Shown here one piece after another: positions 15,155 through 23,310 of a DNA stretch of 33,423 nucleotides. The DNA lies in assembly GCA_003576535.1 (NCBI GenBank), contig QXCQ01000227.1, positions 5,851 to 39,273 on the forward strand. The letters are read 5' to 3'. The notes below the pieces were generated by a model, which searched no databases, was not told the DNA's origin, and saw nothing but the letters and a program-made list of their open reading frames with translations. Made by a program: the position numbers and the translations under genes. Numbering within the stretch: position 1 is the first letter of the stretch; each line of letters starts with the position of its first letter. Origin of the DNA: Nakamurella silvestris (lineage in GTDB: Bacteria > Actinomycetota > Actinomycetes > Mycobacteriales > Nakamurellaceae).

Positions 15155-16267
15155 TCAGGAACCCAGGAACTCGCGCACCAGCGCCCGCGAGGGCGCCAGA
15201 TCCCACCCCTGGGCCGCGACCCACTCGTCGTTGTAGTACGTGTGCCCATAGCGCTCCCCGCCGTCACACAGGAGCGTGACGATCGACCCACGGACCCCCG
15301 CCGCGGCCATCTGGCGGGCCAGCTCGAAGGCCGCCCACAGGTTGGTCCCGGTGCTCGGCCCGACCTTCTTCCCCAGGAGGTGCTCGACCTCCCGGGCCGT
15401 GCCCACCGAGGCCGCGTCCGGGACCTGCACCATCCGGTCGATCACCTGCCCCACGAAGGAGGGTTCCACCCGCGGCCGGCCGATCCCCTCGATCCGGGAT
15501 CCCGCCCCGCGGCGCGTCACATCCGAGTCCCGCCAGGCGTCGAAGAAGACCGACCCTTCCGGATCGGGGACGCACAACCGGGTCGGGTGGCCGCGGTAGC
15601 GGATGTAACGGCCGATGGTGGCGCTCGTCCCGCCGGTTCCGGCGCCGATCACCATCCACTCCGGGATCGGGTGCGGTTCCCACTTCATCTGGTCGAAGAT
15701 CGACTCGGCGATGTTGTTGTTCCCGCGCCAGTCAGTGGCCCGCTCCGCGTGGGTGAACTGGTCGATGTAGTGACCGCCACAGGCGACGGCGAGTTCCCGG
15801 GCCGCGTCGTAGATGGCCCCGGCCTCCTCGACCAGATGGCACTGTGCCCCGTAGGAGCGGATCAGTTCGATCTTCTCCCGCGAGGTCCGGGCGGGCATCA
15901 CGGCGACGAACGGCAGGCCGATCAGCCGGGCGAAGTAGGCCTCGGAGATCGCCGTCGAGCCGGAGGAGGCCTCGATCACGGTCGAGCCGGCGTGCAACCA
16001 GCCGTTGCACAGGGAGTAGAGGAAGAGGGAGCGGGCGAGCCGGTGTTTCAACGAGCCGGTGACGTGGGTCGACTCGTCCTTCAGGTACAGGTCGACGCCC
16101 AGGGCGGCCGGCAACGGGAAGCGGATCAGATGGGTGTCGGCGCTGCGCTGGGCATCGGCCTCGATCTGACGGATCGCCCCGGTCACCCACGCGCGGTGGG
16201 CCCGGTCGGAGCGGTCGCAGTTCGTGGGCAGGTCCGCGGCGGTCGGCTCGGTGATGCGGTCGCTCAC
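15155..16267 (-). CDS. PLP-dependent cysteine synthase-family protein (Cds1-like cysteine desulfhydrase)
   Basis: The 370-residue product is a fold-type II pyridoxal-phosphate enzyme. Lys74 in [10 protein letters not shown] is the predicted Schiff-base lysine, SSGSTAIS (101-108) the substrate-binding loop, and [12 protein letters not shown] (208-219) the phosphate-binding loop. It is longer than CysK and, with DRAHRAWV at its N-terminus and [14 protein letters not shown] near the C-terminus, resembles M. tuberculosis Cds1 (Rv3684), reported as an L-cysteine desulfhydrase releasing sulphide. That assignment is by resemblance; a cysteine synthase role is not excluded. The GTG start overlaps the DUF4229 gene's stop as GTGA, so the two are coupled. 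A family B palindrome follows the stop. Confidence 0.88.
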   Translation of the reverse strand: MSDRITEPTAADLPTNCDRSDRAHRAWVTGAIRQIEADAQRSADTHLIRFPLPAALGVDLYLKDESTHVTGSLKHRLARSLFLYSLCNGWLHAGSTVIEASSGSTAISEAYFARLIGLPFVAVMPARTSREKIELIRSYGAQCHLVEEAGAIYDAARELAVACGGHYIDQFTHAERATDWRGNNNIAESIFDQMKWEPHPIPEWMVIGAGTGGTSATIGRYIRYRGHPTRLCVPDPEGSVFFDAWRDSDVTRRGAGSRIEGIGRPRVEPSFVGQVIDRMVQVPDAASVGTAREVEHLLGKKVGPSTGTNLWAAFELARQMAAAGVRGSIVTLLCDGGERYGHTYYNDEWVAAQGWDLAPSRALVREFLGS

Positions 16268-16623
16268 TGCCCCTCGTCACCACGCAGGGCCTGGCGCAGG
16301 GAATCACGCTGGGAGCGACGCACCGCGGATCGGACGTTGATCAGATCGGTCACCCGGCGACGCTGGCCGTTGAACAGGATCATCGACAACGGCATCTGCA
16401 TGATGATGGCCAGCAGCAGCGAGACGATCAACGGGATCTGCAGGACGAAGGTCAACACCACGGTGATGACGGCGACCAGACCGAGCCGCATCACGGTGTA
16501 GATGACGAGTTGGGAGGCCAGGCTCGCGGACCGGCCGCCGCCGGCGGGATCCGCTGCCGGACCGCCCTGGGTCGGTCCGGTTCCTGACGGCTGATCGGCT
16601 GAGCTGTTGTCCACAGTTCCCAC
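16264..16623 (-). CDS. DUF4229 family membrane protein
   Basis: The 119-residue product has a Gly/Pro-rich N-terminus, two hydrophobic helices (about 38-60, [14 protein letters not shown] onward, and 64-82), and a basic cytoplasmic tail [16 protein letters not shown]. This is the arrangement of the actinobacterial DUF4229 proteins, of unknown function. The start is uncertain. GTG at 16623 follows the lrp stop by one base, with GAAGAG upstream, which suggests coupling; GTG at 16614 lies 7 nt after TAGGGT, a leaderless-type spacing. The two differ by only three residues. The stop overlaps the PLP enzyme start as GTGA. Confidence 0.85.
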   Translation of the reverse strand: MGTVDNSSADQPSGTGPTQGGPAADPAGGGRSASLASQLVIYTVMRLGLVAVITVVLTFVLQIPLIVSLLLAIIMQMPLSMILFNGQRRRVTDLINVRSAVRRSQRDSLRQALRGDEGQ

Positions 16624-16624
16624 C

Positions 16625-17083
16625 CTAAGGCTCTTCGGTGGCGAGGCGGTTCGGTCGACCCTCGAATCTGGTCGACAACACCACGGTGGTCCTGGTCCTG
16701 GCGACCCCGTCGATGGCGCGGAGTGCTCCGAGGATCAGGTGCAGGTCGTCCACGGTCGGTACTCGGACCTTGACGATGAAGGCCTGGTCGCCGGCGACGC
16801 CGTAACAACTCTCGACCTCGGGCATCGCGTCGAGGGCGGCGGCGATGACCGCGTCCTCACCGTATTCGCCCGGCTCGATCCCCACCATCGCGGTGACCCC
16901 GAGTCCGACGGCCGAGGGTTCGACGATGGCCCGGTAGCCGCGGATGACCCCGGAGGACTCCAATTTGGAAACTCGTTCGTGTACTGCCGAGGACGACAAC
17001 CCCACCGATCGGGCCAGTTCGGCGTAGCTGGCCCGGCCGTCACTGCGCAGGGCGTCGATCAACTGACGATCCAGCGAATCCAT
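16625..17083 (-). CDS. Lrp/AsnC family transcriptional regulator
   Basis: The 152-residue protein has the Lrp layout: an N-terminal winged helix (MDSLDRQLIDAL, SYAELARSVGLSSSAVHERV, about residues 1-50) and a C-terminal ligand-binding RAM/AsnC domain (about 65-145, with YGVAGDQAFIVKV and the C-terminal strand TRTTVVLSTRF). Such proteins respond to amino acids. It lies directly upstream of the DUF4229 and cysteine synthase-family genes on the same strand, so cysteine or a related amino acid is a reasonable but untested effector. The ATG has GGAAGGGG 5 nt upstream. The stop codon TAG is one base before the next gene's GTG. Confidence 0.95.
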   Translation of the reverse strand: MDSLDRQLIDALRSDGRASYAELARSVGLSSSAVHERVSKLESSGVIRGYRAIVEPSAVGLGVTAMVGIEPGEYGEDAVIAAALDAMPEVESCYGVAGDQAFIVKVRVPTVDDLHLILGALRAIDGVARTRTTVVLSTRFEGRPNRLATEEP

Positions 17084-17345
17084 CGTGCCCCTTCCCTGTT
17101 GTCGTGTGCTCCCTGGTCCGCGTGTTCTCGCCCGTCAGACGGGGGAAACGCACCTCCGACGTTAGTCGACTCCCGTCCCGCTCCGGCACCGGCCGACCGG
17201 TGGCCCGACCTGCCCGCCCGGACGGGGCCGGTCGCATCCGTTCGCGCGACCTCGCAACGGGCTGTGACCGAGTCGTCGTCACCCCGGATGACGGTGACGA
17301 CACCGTCGTGGATCAGCAACCGGGTTGAATGGCCAGTGTCTCATC

Positions 17346-17384
17346 CTTTTGCCGCACAAAAGAAAAAGAAGTTTGTCGCAAAAG
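17346..17384. promoter_or_regulatory. A/T-rich inverted repeat upstream of bldC
   Basis: CTTTTGC (17346-17352) pairs with GCAAAAG (17378-17384), and inside it ACAAA (17356-17360) pairs with TTTGT (17372-17376), around an A-rich loop. In a G/C-rich genome such an A/T-rich nested inverted repeat is unusual and most likely a protein-binding site upstream of the bldC promoter. Confidence 0.45.
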
Positions 17385-17423
17385 TGCCCCCTGTGGCAGT
17401 AACGTGGTGACGACCACCTCAGT

Positions 17424-17429
17424 TATATT
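17424..17429 (+). promoter_or_regulatory. Possible -10 element of bldC
   Basis: TATATT is the best -10-like hexamer between lrp and bldC. No good -35 is present; instead the inverted repeat GTGGT-GACG-ACCAC sits at the -35 position, as expected for an activator-dependent promoter. The predicted transcript would have a leader of about 170 nt. Confidence 0.35.
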
Positions 17430-17608
17430 GCTCCCAGTAACGGTTGGGATTCACCCCATAAGGTCGACTGCACCACCCATCTTGCCGAGCCTCACCTCCG
17501 TATCACTAGGAATCGGCTTGACTGTCCGACGTTGCCCCCGGCGACGACGGTCGGTTGCATTCGGAAGATGACGATGCGGTCTCCATGGATCAACAAAGGA
17601 CGTGAACG

Positions 17609-17812
17609 ATGTCTATCGACCACAACGAGAGACTGCTGACACCCGGCGAGGTCGCCGTGATGTTCCGTGTGGATCCGAAGACGGTCACCCGTTGGGCCTC
17701 GGGCGGGCGTATCGGATCCATCCGTACCCCGGGCGGGCACCGGCGGTTCCGCGAGTCCGAGGTGCGCACCCTGCTCGCCGAGTTGACGTTCGACGTCGAC
17801 GCCGCCGGCTGA
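17609..17812 (+). CDS. bldC: BldC-type MerR-like developmental regulator
   Basis: The 67-residue protein consists of little more than a winged helix: LLTPGEVAVMFRVDPKTVTRW followed by the wing RTPGGHRRFRESEVRTLL. This is the BldC family, small DNA-binding proteins related to MerR but lacking an effector domain. In Streptomyces BldC binds direct repeats cooperatively and delays entry into development; in non-sporulating actinobacteria its role is less clear. The ATG is well supported by AAGGA 8 nt upstream. The promoter region is long and A/T-rich. A small membrane protein gene follows after 105 bp. Confidence 0.96.
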   Translation: MSIDHNERLLTPGEVAVMFRVDPKTVTRWASGGRIGSIRTPGGHRRFRESEVRTLLAELTFDVDAAG

Positions 17813-17917
17813 AACTCCCCCCGATCACCCCACCGGTGAGCGCTCGGCGGCCGTGATCTGCAACAAGGCCCGCCGGTCCGTCGGCTTGGGTACTGTGGTG
17901 GGAAAAGGAGGCGCTCG

Positions 17918-18124
17918 ATGACTTATCTGCTTGTCGCGGTCACCATCACGATCGTGGTAATCGGGCTCGCCTGGCGCGGACTCGGTACCGACAACGGAGA
18001 TGGCGGCACGCCGGCACCACCACGGCCACGCCCTCGACCCACCCGGCCGACAGCACCCGATGACGACCCCGATTTCCTGGGCGAGATCGATCGGCGGCTG
18101 CGCGGGGAGGACAAGAGCAGCTGA
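17918..18124 (+). CDS. Small membrane protein with Pro-rich cytoplasmic tail
   Basis: The 68-residue product starts with one hydrophobic helix (about 3-19), followed by a Pro/Arg-rich linker (PRPRPRPTRP) and a charged C-terminus (DDDPDFLGEIDRRLRGEDK). The ribosome-binding site AAGGAGG, 7 nt before the ATG, is one of the strongest in the window, which argues that this short gene is real. I do not know its function. A hairpin lies about 10 nt after the stop codon. Confidence 0.78.
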   Translation: MTYLLVAVTITIVVIGLAWRGLGTDNGDGGTPAPPRPRPRPTRPTAPDDDPDFLGEIDRRLRGEDKSS

Positions 18125-18133
18125 CCGGCTGTC

Positions 18134-18161
18134 GGTTCGGCCCAGCGGGCTCGGGCCGACC
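18134..18161 (+). terminator. Hairpin downstream of the small membrane protein gene
   Basis: GGTTCGGCCC (18134-18143) pairs with GGGCCGACC (18153-18161) with one bulged base and a 9-nt loop. It begins 10 nt after the stop codon at 18124. There is no U-rich tail, as is common for actinobacterial terminators. Confidence 0.45.
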
Positions 18162-18227
18162 AGTTCACCGGTGAGGCCCAGCGAGGTGCCGAAACTCCGG
18201 TCAGCGTTTGGATCCGTATCGACATGT

Positions 18228-18275
18228 GAACGGGCGGCCGGGACACTGATCACTCAGTGTCCCGGCCGCCCGTTC
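18228..18275. terminator. Perfect 22-bp stem-loop between convergent genes
   Basis: Arms 18228-18249 and 18254-18275 are perfect reverse complements (22 bp) around the loop TCAC. It lies between the plus-strand small membrane protein gene and the 3' end of ccsB on the minus strand, so it probably stops transcription from either side. No T-run follows on either strand. Confidence 0.7.
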
Positions 18276-18365
18276 GCGTTCGGTGGGAGGGCTGCTTCCA
18301 GCGGTACCCGCTCTGGCGGGACGGGAGCAGCGGCAGGGCACCGCTGCCCCGCCCGGGGCCCGGTA

Positions 18366-19370
18366 TCAGGCGTAGGAGTGCAGACCCGTCGTCACGAAGT
18401 TGACGAAGAAGAGGTTGAAGATGACGGTCGCGAAGCCCAGCATGCTGATCCAGGCGGCGCGGCGGCCGCGCCAGCCGGCCGTGGCCCGGGCGTGCAGGTA
18501 ACAGGCGTACACCACCCAGGTCATGAAGGCACCGATCTCCTTGGGGTCCCAGCCCCAGTACCGACCCCAGGCCACCTCGGCCCACAGGGCCCCGGCGACG
18601 ACGGCGAAGGTGTAGACCGGGAAGGCGATGATCGCGGTCCGGTAGGCGATCCGGTCGAGGGCATCGGTGGTGGGCAGTTTCGCCCAGACCGAGGTCTCCT
18701 GGAAGACCTTTCCCTGCCGGTCCCCGCGCTCGCGGATCAGGTACAGCACCGAGGCGATGCCGGAGAACAGCAGCACACCGCTGGAGATCGAGATCGCGGT
18801 GACGTGGATGACCAGCCAGTAGTTGTTGAGCGAGGCCATCAGCTCACCGGCCGGGACGTACAGCACCGTGCCGCTCAGGATCGCCAGCAGGGCGATCGGC
18901 AGCATCACGAACATCCCGATGGTGCGAGCGTTGGTCCGCACGATCACCACCACCAGTGCGGCGGTGCCGACGGTGCAGATCATCGACATGAACTCGTAGA
19001 GGTTGCCCAGGGGCATCCGCTCGGTGGCCAGCCCCCGCATGAGCATGGAGAAGATGTTGGCCACCAGCGCAATGACGGTGACGACGAACCCGGCCCGGCC
19101 GAATCGTTCGGCCCAGGGCAGGCCGCGCTGCTCCTTGGTCACCAGACCGATGCCGTTGCCGCCGGCGGTGGGCACGACCGGCCGCCCGCCCGGGGTGCCG
19201 TCGGCCGTCAGTGCCCCCACACCGACCGGTACCCGCTCGGCGGTGTGCACCGTGGTGGTCCGCTTGGAGGCGAACTCCACCGCGTAGCAGCCGAGGGCGA
19301 CCACGTAGCCGGCGAGCGCGGCCTGGAAGCCGCTGTCCGACAGCGATGCGAAGGTCTCGTTGACAGCCAT
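18366..19370 (-). CDS. ccsB: Cytochrome c biogenesis protein CcsB (CcsA/ResC family)
   Basis: CcsB/ResC works with ResB in system II cytochrome c maturation, exporting haem and attaching it to CxxCH motifs outside the membrane. The chosen ATG at 19370 gives 334 residues and is backed by AAAGG 9 nt upstream; an in-frame extension to 19460 is not supported. The protein is largely hydrophobic helices and shows the tryptophan-rich WWD signature WGRYWGWDPKE (268-278), with conserved His in WLVIHVTAIS and near the C-terminus (GLHSY, His331) as likely haem ligands. An insertion with charged residues and GGNGIG follows the first helix, as in other actinobacteria. It is last in the phosphatase-resA-ccdA-resB-ccsB block, 138 bp after resB. 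Confidence 0.96.
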   Translation of the reverse strand: MAVNETFASLSDSGFQAALAGYVVALGCYAVEFASKRTTTVHTAERVPVGVGALTADGTPGGRPVVPTAGGNGIGLVTKEQRGLPWAERFGRAGFVVTVIALVANIFSMLMRGLATERMPLGNLYEFMSMICTVGTAALVVVIVRTNARTIGMFVMLPIALLAILSGTVLYVPAGELMASLNNYWLVIHVTAISISSGVLLFSGIASVLYLIRERGDRQGKVFQETSVWAKLPTTDALDRIAYRTAIIAFPVYTFAVVAGALWAEVAWGRYWGWDPKEIGAFMTWVVYACYLHARATAGWRGRRAAWISMLGFATVIFNLFFVNFVTTGLHSYA

Positions 19371-19508
19371 GGGCCGTGCCTTTCTCAAAGGTGACTGCTG
19401 GGTACCGCTGGTGCTGCGTGGTGCCTGACGTGGTGCGGGGTGGTTCCGGGGCGGGCGCATCCGGTACGTCGAATGCCGCCCGGCATCTCGGATGCCGCCC
19501 AGCGGATT

Positions 19509-21146
19509 CTACGTCGCGTAGAAACTATCCGCCCGTTCGGCCGGTACATCCGTGGATCCCGGAGCTCCCGGGACCAACGCGACCATGGAGGAGAACTCCG
19601 AGCCGTACCCGGCCTGGTCGGTCCTGGCCAGGCCACCGACCTCCACCACCGTACGGGCGCCGTCGGCACCCGGCGAGATCCGGTACCAGACCCGCCGACG
19701 TTTGATGGTCAGGGACAACATCAGCCCGGCGATCATGGTGATCGCGAAGATCAGCGCGAATCCCTGGGCCGGGTCGTAGGAGACCTGGAGCGACACCCAC
19801 TGCTCGTAGCCGGTGAAGGTGATCTTGGTGCCGTCCTCGATCGTCATCGACTCCCCCGGCAGCAGGTTGGCCCGGCCCCGGTCGGCCAATGCGCCGTTGT
19901 CGATCTGGTCCTGGTTGACCTGGTAGACGGAGTAGCTCGGTCCCAGATCCCCCTGGTAGACCTGGATCGCCACCCCCGGGTTGTTCGGGGCGGGGAAGAT
20001 CGAGGTCAGGATGCCGGCGTGGACGAAGGTGTCCGGGGCGAAGATGCCGACGAGGGCGAGTTGTTTCTTCTCCCCCTCCACCGGCGGATCGGGGATCTTC
20101 ACCGCCCCCTCCGACAGCAGCATCGGATCGGTGGGCTGGAAGTTCTGGATGTAGTCGCGGACCTCGCCGTTGGGGTAGGTCACCTGGAACTTCGGCGCGA
20201 ACCCGTGGCCGAGCAGGTACAGCCGCTCGCCGTCGAAGCGCATCGGCTCGTTGATCTGCACCTGACCGTTCCGCCAGTTGCCCGTGTTCAGGTCCTCGTC
20301 CAGCTGGTAGCGGAACTTGATCGTGAAGGCGGTGGCGATCCCGGCGTCGGTGTAGGTGGCGTCGAAGCTGTCGACGGTGACGCAGATCGGCTTCAGCTCG
20401 GTGCCGTCGATCAGCAGCCCGGGCCGGAAATCGTCGTAGGAGGCCGCCGTCAGGCAGGTGTCCTCCCCGAGACGGACCACCACATTGCCCTCGTACCCGA
20501 CGAGTTTGCCCACCGCGATGGCAACCAGGATGCCGACCAGGCTGATGTGGAACACCAGGTTGCCGACCTCCCGCAGGTACCCCTTCTCCGCACTGATGGT
20601 GAGGGTGTCCCCCTCGCTCCGCCGGACCTTGCGCCAGCGCCGCAGCCCCGCCTCGACCCGGTCGGCGACCTCGACCGGCGGCAGGCCGGGGCTCGCCTCG
20701 ACCTTCTCGTGGTGTGGCATCCGGGCGAGGTTGCGCGGGGTCAGCACCGGGACGGCCCGGAGCTGACGGATGAACTCGAAGGTGCGCGGGGTCAGGCAGC
20801 CGATGAGCGAGATGAACAGCAGCAGGTAGATCGCCGCGTACCAGGGGGATCCGAACACCGCGAAGAAGCCGAGGTCGTCCAGGATCGGGCCCATGGTGGG
20901 GTGGTCCAGGATGTACTGGGCGGTCTTGACCCGGTTGAGCGACCACTGCGGCAGCAGGGCACCCGGCAGCGAGGCCAGGGCCAGCAGGAACAGCAGCACC
21001 AGGGCGACCCGCATACTCGTCAGCTGACGCCAGATGTTGCGCAGGAAGGCGAGCACCTTCTGCCCCCTGGCAGGTTTCCACACCTCGGCGGGCACCTCGT
21101 CCAGGGGATCGTCACCGTGCAGGTGGGTCACATCGCGTTTGCTCAT
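19509..21146 (-). CDS. resB: Cytochrome c biogenesis protein ResB
   Basis: ResB is the large partner of CcsB in the system II haem-handling complex. Starting at the ATG that overlaps the ccdA stop (ATGA), the product has 545 residues. It contains the expected four membrane helices: three in the N-terminal half (VALVLLFLLALASL, AAIYLLLFISLIGCL, VFHISLVGILVAIAVG) and one near the C-terminus (FALIFAITMIAGLMLSL). A large extracytoplasmic domain lies between the third and fourth. WRQLTSMRVALVLL at the N-terminus is typical. A longer open frame continues upstream through ccdA but is out-of-frame shadow sequence. It is transcribed with ccdA and resA. Confidence 0.96.
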   Translation of the reverse strand: MSKRDVTHLHGDDPLDEVPAEVWKPARGQKVLAFLRNIWRQLTSMRVALVLLFLLALASLPGALLPQWSLNRVKTAQYILDHPTMGPILDDLGFFAVFGSPWYAAIYLLLFISLIGCLTPRTFEFIRQLRAVPVLTPRNLARMPHHEKVEASPGLPPVEVADRVEAGLRRWRKVRRSEGDTLTISAEKGYLREVGNLVFHISLVGILVAIAVGKLVGYEGNVVVRLGEDTCLTAASYDDFRPGLLIDGTELKPICVTVDSFDATYTDAGIATAFTIKFRYQLDEDLNTGNWRNGQVQINEPMRFDGERLYLLGHGFAPKFQVTYPNGEVRDYIQNFQPTDPMLLSEGAVKIPDPPVEGEKKQLALVGIFAPDTFVHAGILTSIFPAPNNPGVAIQVYQGDLGPSYSVYQVNQDQIDNGALADRGRANLLPGESMTIEDGTKITFTGYEQWVSLQVSYDPAQGFALIFAITMIAGLMLSLTIKRRRVWYRISPGADGARTVVEVGGLARTDQAGYGSEFSSMVALVPGAPGSTDVPAERADSFYAT

Positions 21147-21970
21147 AGAACTGTCGTCGTTCTTCCGTAGAGGGTCTGCAGCCAGCTGATGAATTCGGCC
21201 CACAGACCCGTCACCATCAGGATGCCCAACAGGATCAGGGCGATGGCGCCGATCACCTGGATCCGGCGGCTGTTGCGCTTGAGGAAGGCCAGGCCCGTGT
21301 TCGCCCAGCTGAACCCGAAGGCCAGCAGCAGGAACGGCAGCCCGAGGCCGAGGCAGTAGATGACGACCAACCACAACCCTCGCCAGGCCTGGCCGTTCCA
21401 CTCGGTGGACACCGCCACCGAGGTGATGCCCAGCAGGACCGGGCCGATGCAGCTGACCCAGCCGAGCCCGAAGGCGATCCCGAGCAACGGGGCGCCGATG
21501 ATCCGTCCCCGCGGGCGCAGGTGCAGCCGCCATTCCCGTTGGAGGGGGCCGACGTACCCGAGCAGGACCACCCCCATCAGGATGGTGACGGAGCCGCCGA
21601 TCCGGGCGAGCAGCTCGGGGCTGGTGATGAAGATCTGGGTGAGGCCGAAGACGGCGACCATCTGGAGCACGAACACCAGGCTGAAACCCAGGACGAACAG
21701 TCCGGTGGCCAGCAAGGCACGCTTGGACACCCGGCGGCGGGTGTTGACCTGGCCCGCGGCTTCCCCGTCGGTGCGGGTCACCGCGGAACCGGTCTCCGCA
21801 CCGACCAGGCCGGCGATGTAGGACAGGTAGCCGGGCACCAGCGGCACCACGCAGGGAGAGGCGAAGGAGACGACGCCCGCGGCGAGCGCCAGGCCGGCCG
21901 CGAACACGAACGGTCCGTCGGTCACGGTGTCCGTGACGCTCTGGGCAAGCACGACGACCTGCTGGCTCAC
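21143..21970 (-). CDS. ccdA: Thiol:disulfide transmembrane electron carrier CcdA
   Basis: CcdA carries reducing equivalents from cytoplasmic thioredoxin across the membrane to ResA, keeping apocytochrome c cysteines reduced. The 275-residue protein has about six helices and the two functional cysteines Cys40 (FASPCVVPL) and Cys174 (WVSCIGPVL). The GTG start overlaps the resA stop (GTGA) and its own stop overlaps resB's start (ATGA), so the block is translationally coupled. An insertion of about 25 hydrophilic residues (GAETGSAVTRTDGEAAG) follows the first helix pair, a variation seen in actinobacterial homologues. Confidence 0.96.
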   Translation of the reverse strand: MSQQVVVLAQSVTDTVTDGPFVFAAGLALAAGVVSFASPCVVPLVPGYLSYIAGLVGAETGSAVTRTDGEAAGQVNTRRRVSKRALLATGLFVLGFSLVFVLQMVAVFGLTQIFITSPELLARIGGSVTILMGVVLLGYVGPLQREWRLHLRPRGRIIGAPLLGIAFGLGWVSCIGPVLLGITSVAVSTEWNGQAWRGLWLVVIYCLGLGLPFLLLAFGFSWANTGLAFLKRNSRRIQVIGAIALILLGILMVTGLWAEFISWLQTLYGRTTTVL

Positions 21971-22653
21971 GAGGTTGCCGGCGCGGTCGGGTCAGCCGGA
22001 TCCGAAGGGGCAGCCGCACCGGAGGGGGCGCCGGCGCCCGGCGAACCGGACGGGGCCGTGGACCCCGAACCGCTCACCGGCTGCTCGGCCGCGACGGCCT
22101 TGATCGCCGGGGCGAGCTGGTCGATCGTGATCCCGCCGAGGAAGATCCTGGCCACCTTCTGGTCCCGGTCCAGGATGATCGTCACCGGGGTGGTTCCCGA
22201 CGGGAGACCCCGGAAGGCCAGCATGGTGCGTCGGCCTTGGTCCCAGATGGACGGGTAGGGCACCTTCTTCTCGACGGCGAAGTCGAGGCCGCTCTGCCGG
22301 GGCTCGGCCACGTTGACCCCGAGGAAGGCCACGCCCAGGTCCTTGGTGCTCTCGTAGGCGTAGTTGAGGTCGTCGACCTCGTCCCGGCACGGTTCGCACC
22401 AGGCACCCCAGTAGTTGACCACCAGCACCTGGCCGCGGAAGTCGGTGACGGAGATGGTGCCGTCGCCGGTCAGGTCGGGTCCGGAGAACTCACCGATGGT
22501 GCCGCGTTCGGCGGCCGGGTACTCGAAGGCCGTCTTCCCGCCGGGGGAGGTGAAGTAGAACGAACCGACCTGGGTGGTCGGGGAGGAACAGGCCGACAGC
22601 AGGAGCATTCCGGCCAGCACGGCAGCGAACACACCCCGGATCCGGCGGCTCAT
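21967..22653 (-). CDS. resA: ResA/TlpA-like thioredoxin-fold lipoprotein
   Basis: ResA is the extracytoplasmic thiol-disulphide reductant for apocytochrome c. The ATG at 22653 overlaps the phosphatase stop (ATGA) and gives 228 residues. It opens MSRRIRGVFAAVLAGMLLLSAC, a lipoprotein signal with Cys22 as the acylation site. The thioredoxin motif is WCEPC (Cys86 and Cys89) in VVNYWGAWCEPC, and GTTPVTIILD carries the cis-Pro. The last 40 or so residues are a low-complexity Ser/Gly/Ala/Pro tail. A longer open frame to 22794 is not needed, since it would precede the signal peptide. Confidence 0.95.
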   Translation of the reverse strand: MSRRIRGVFAAVLAGMLLLSACSSPTTQVGSFYFTSPGGKTAFEYPAAERGTIGEFSGPDLTGDGTISVTDFRGQVLVVNYWGAWCEPCRDEVDDLNYAYESTKDLGVAFLGVNVAEPRQSGLDFAVEKKVPYPSIWDQGRRTMLAFRGLPSGTTPVTIILDRDQKVARIFLGGITIDQLAPAIKAVAAEQPVSGSGSTAPSGSPGAGAPSGAAAPSDPADPTAPATS

Positions 22654-23300
22654 GCGGCAGCCCCCGGACCGTCGTTGACCGCCGGGATGTGACCGGCCGG
22701 TTCGCTGTAGTGGGCCCGGGTGAACACCCCGTCCTCGAAGGTCAGCGAGGTGAGGGAGGCGACGTTGCACTGCCGGATCGCCGGGTTGTGCCACAGCCGC
22801 TTGCCTTCCAGGTAGCGGCGGATGGTCCAGATCGGGAGCTGGTGGGAGACGATGACGGCCTCCCGGCCGCGGGCGGCGGCCTCGGCCGCGTAGACCCCGG
22901 CGAGCATCCGATGGGCGATGACCAGGTAGGGCTCCCCCCAGGACGGGGTGGCCGGGTCGCGCAGTTTGAGCCAGTTCGACGGCTGGACCAGCGCGCCGTC
23001 CTTGCCGGTCATCCGCCGGCCCTGGAACTGGTTCGTCGCCTCGATGACCCGGTCGTCGGTGACGATCGGCAGGTCGAACCGGGCGGAGATCGGGGCAGCG
23101 GTTTCCTGGGCCCTGGTCAGCGAGGAGGCGACCAGGTGGGAGATGTCGTGGTCGGCCAGATGGCCGGCGACCGCCTCGGCCATCGCCCGGCCGGAGGAGG
23201 CCAGGTGGAAACCGGGCAGCAGGCCGTAGAGGATGCCTTCGGGGTTCTGCACTTTTCCGTGCCGGAGCAGATGAACGACGGTACGGGTCACAGCCGCCAT
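22650..23300 (-). CDS. Histidine phosphatase family protein
   Basis: The 216-residue protein is a phosphoglycerate mutase-like histidine phosphatase. The nucleophile His14 lies in LLRHGKV, Arg63 in SLTRAQET and the second His153 in VIVSHQLP, with Glu88 as probable acid. Its substrate is unknown. In mycobacteria a homologous phosphatase (Rv0525) likewise precedes resA (Rv0526), so the linkage to cytochrome c maturation is conserved. There is no clear ribosome-binding site before the ATG. The stop overlaps the resA start. Confidence 0.93.
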   Translation of the reverse strand: MAAVTRTVVHLLRHGKVQNPEGILYGLLPGFHLASSGRAMAEAVAGHLADHDISHLVASSLTRAQETAAPISARFDLPIVTDDRVIEATNQFQGRRMTGKDGALVQPSNWLKLRDPATPSWGEPYLVIAHRMLAGVYAAEAAARGREAVIVSHQLPIWTIRRYLEGKRLWHNPAIRQCNVASLTSLTFEDGVFTRAHYSEPAGHIPAVNDGPGAAA

Positions 23301-23310
23301 TGTGACAGGC

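Larger units (their letters stand above)
17084..17608. other. Long intergenic region between lrp and bldC
   Basis: These 525 bp lie between divergently transcribed regulators. No reading frame is convincing as a gene. The half near bldC (about 17335-17600) is distinctly more A/T-rich than the surroundings and carries a hairpin (17346-17384), an inverted repeat GTGGT-GACG-ACCAC (17404-17417), a possible -10 TATATT (17424-17429) and a direct repeat CAGTAACG at 17397-17404 and 17435-17442. It looks like a multi-input promoter for bldC. Confidence 0.6.

Noticed and set aside
16612-16627. TAGGGT before DUF4229 as a fifth leaderless promoter
   Set aside because: Its TAG is the lrp stop codon, and a GTG one base later with GAAGAG upstream explains translation equally well by coupling.
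17059-17319. 86-residue minus-strand frame upstream of lrp (TTG start)
   Set aside because: It overlaps the lrp start in another frame, lacks a good ribosome-binding site and has no recognisable domain. Codon usage is fair at first and then deteriorates.
19509-22019. A single 836-residue frame covering resB and continuing through ccdA
   Set aside because: The upstream part is an out-of-frame shadow of ccdA in G/C-rich DNA; resB has its own ATG at 21146 overlapping the ccdA stop.
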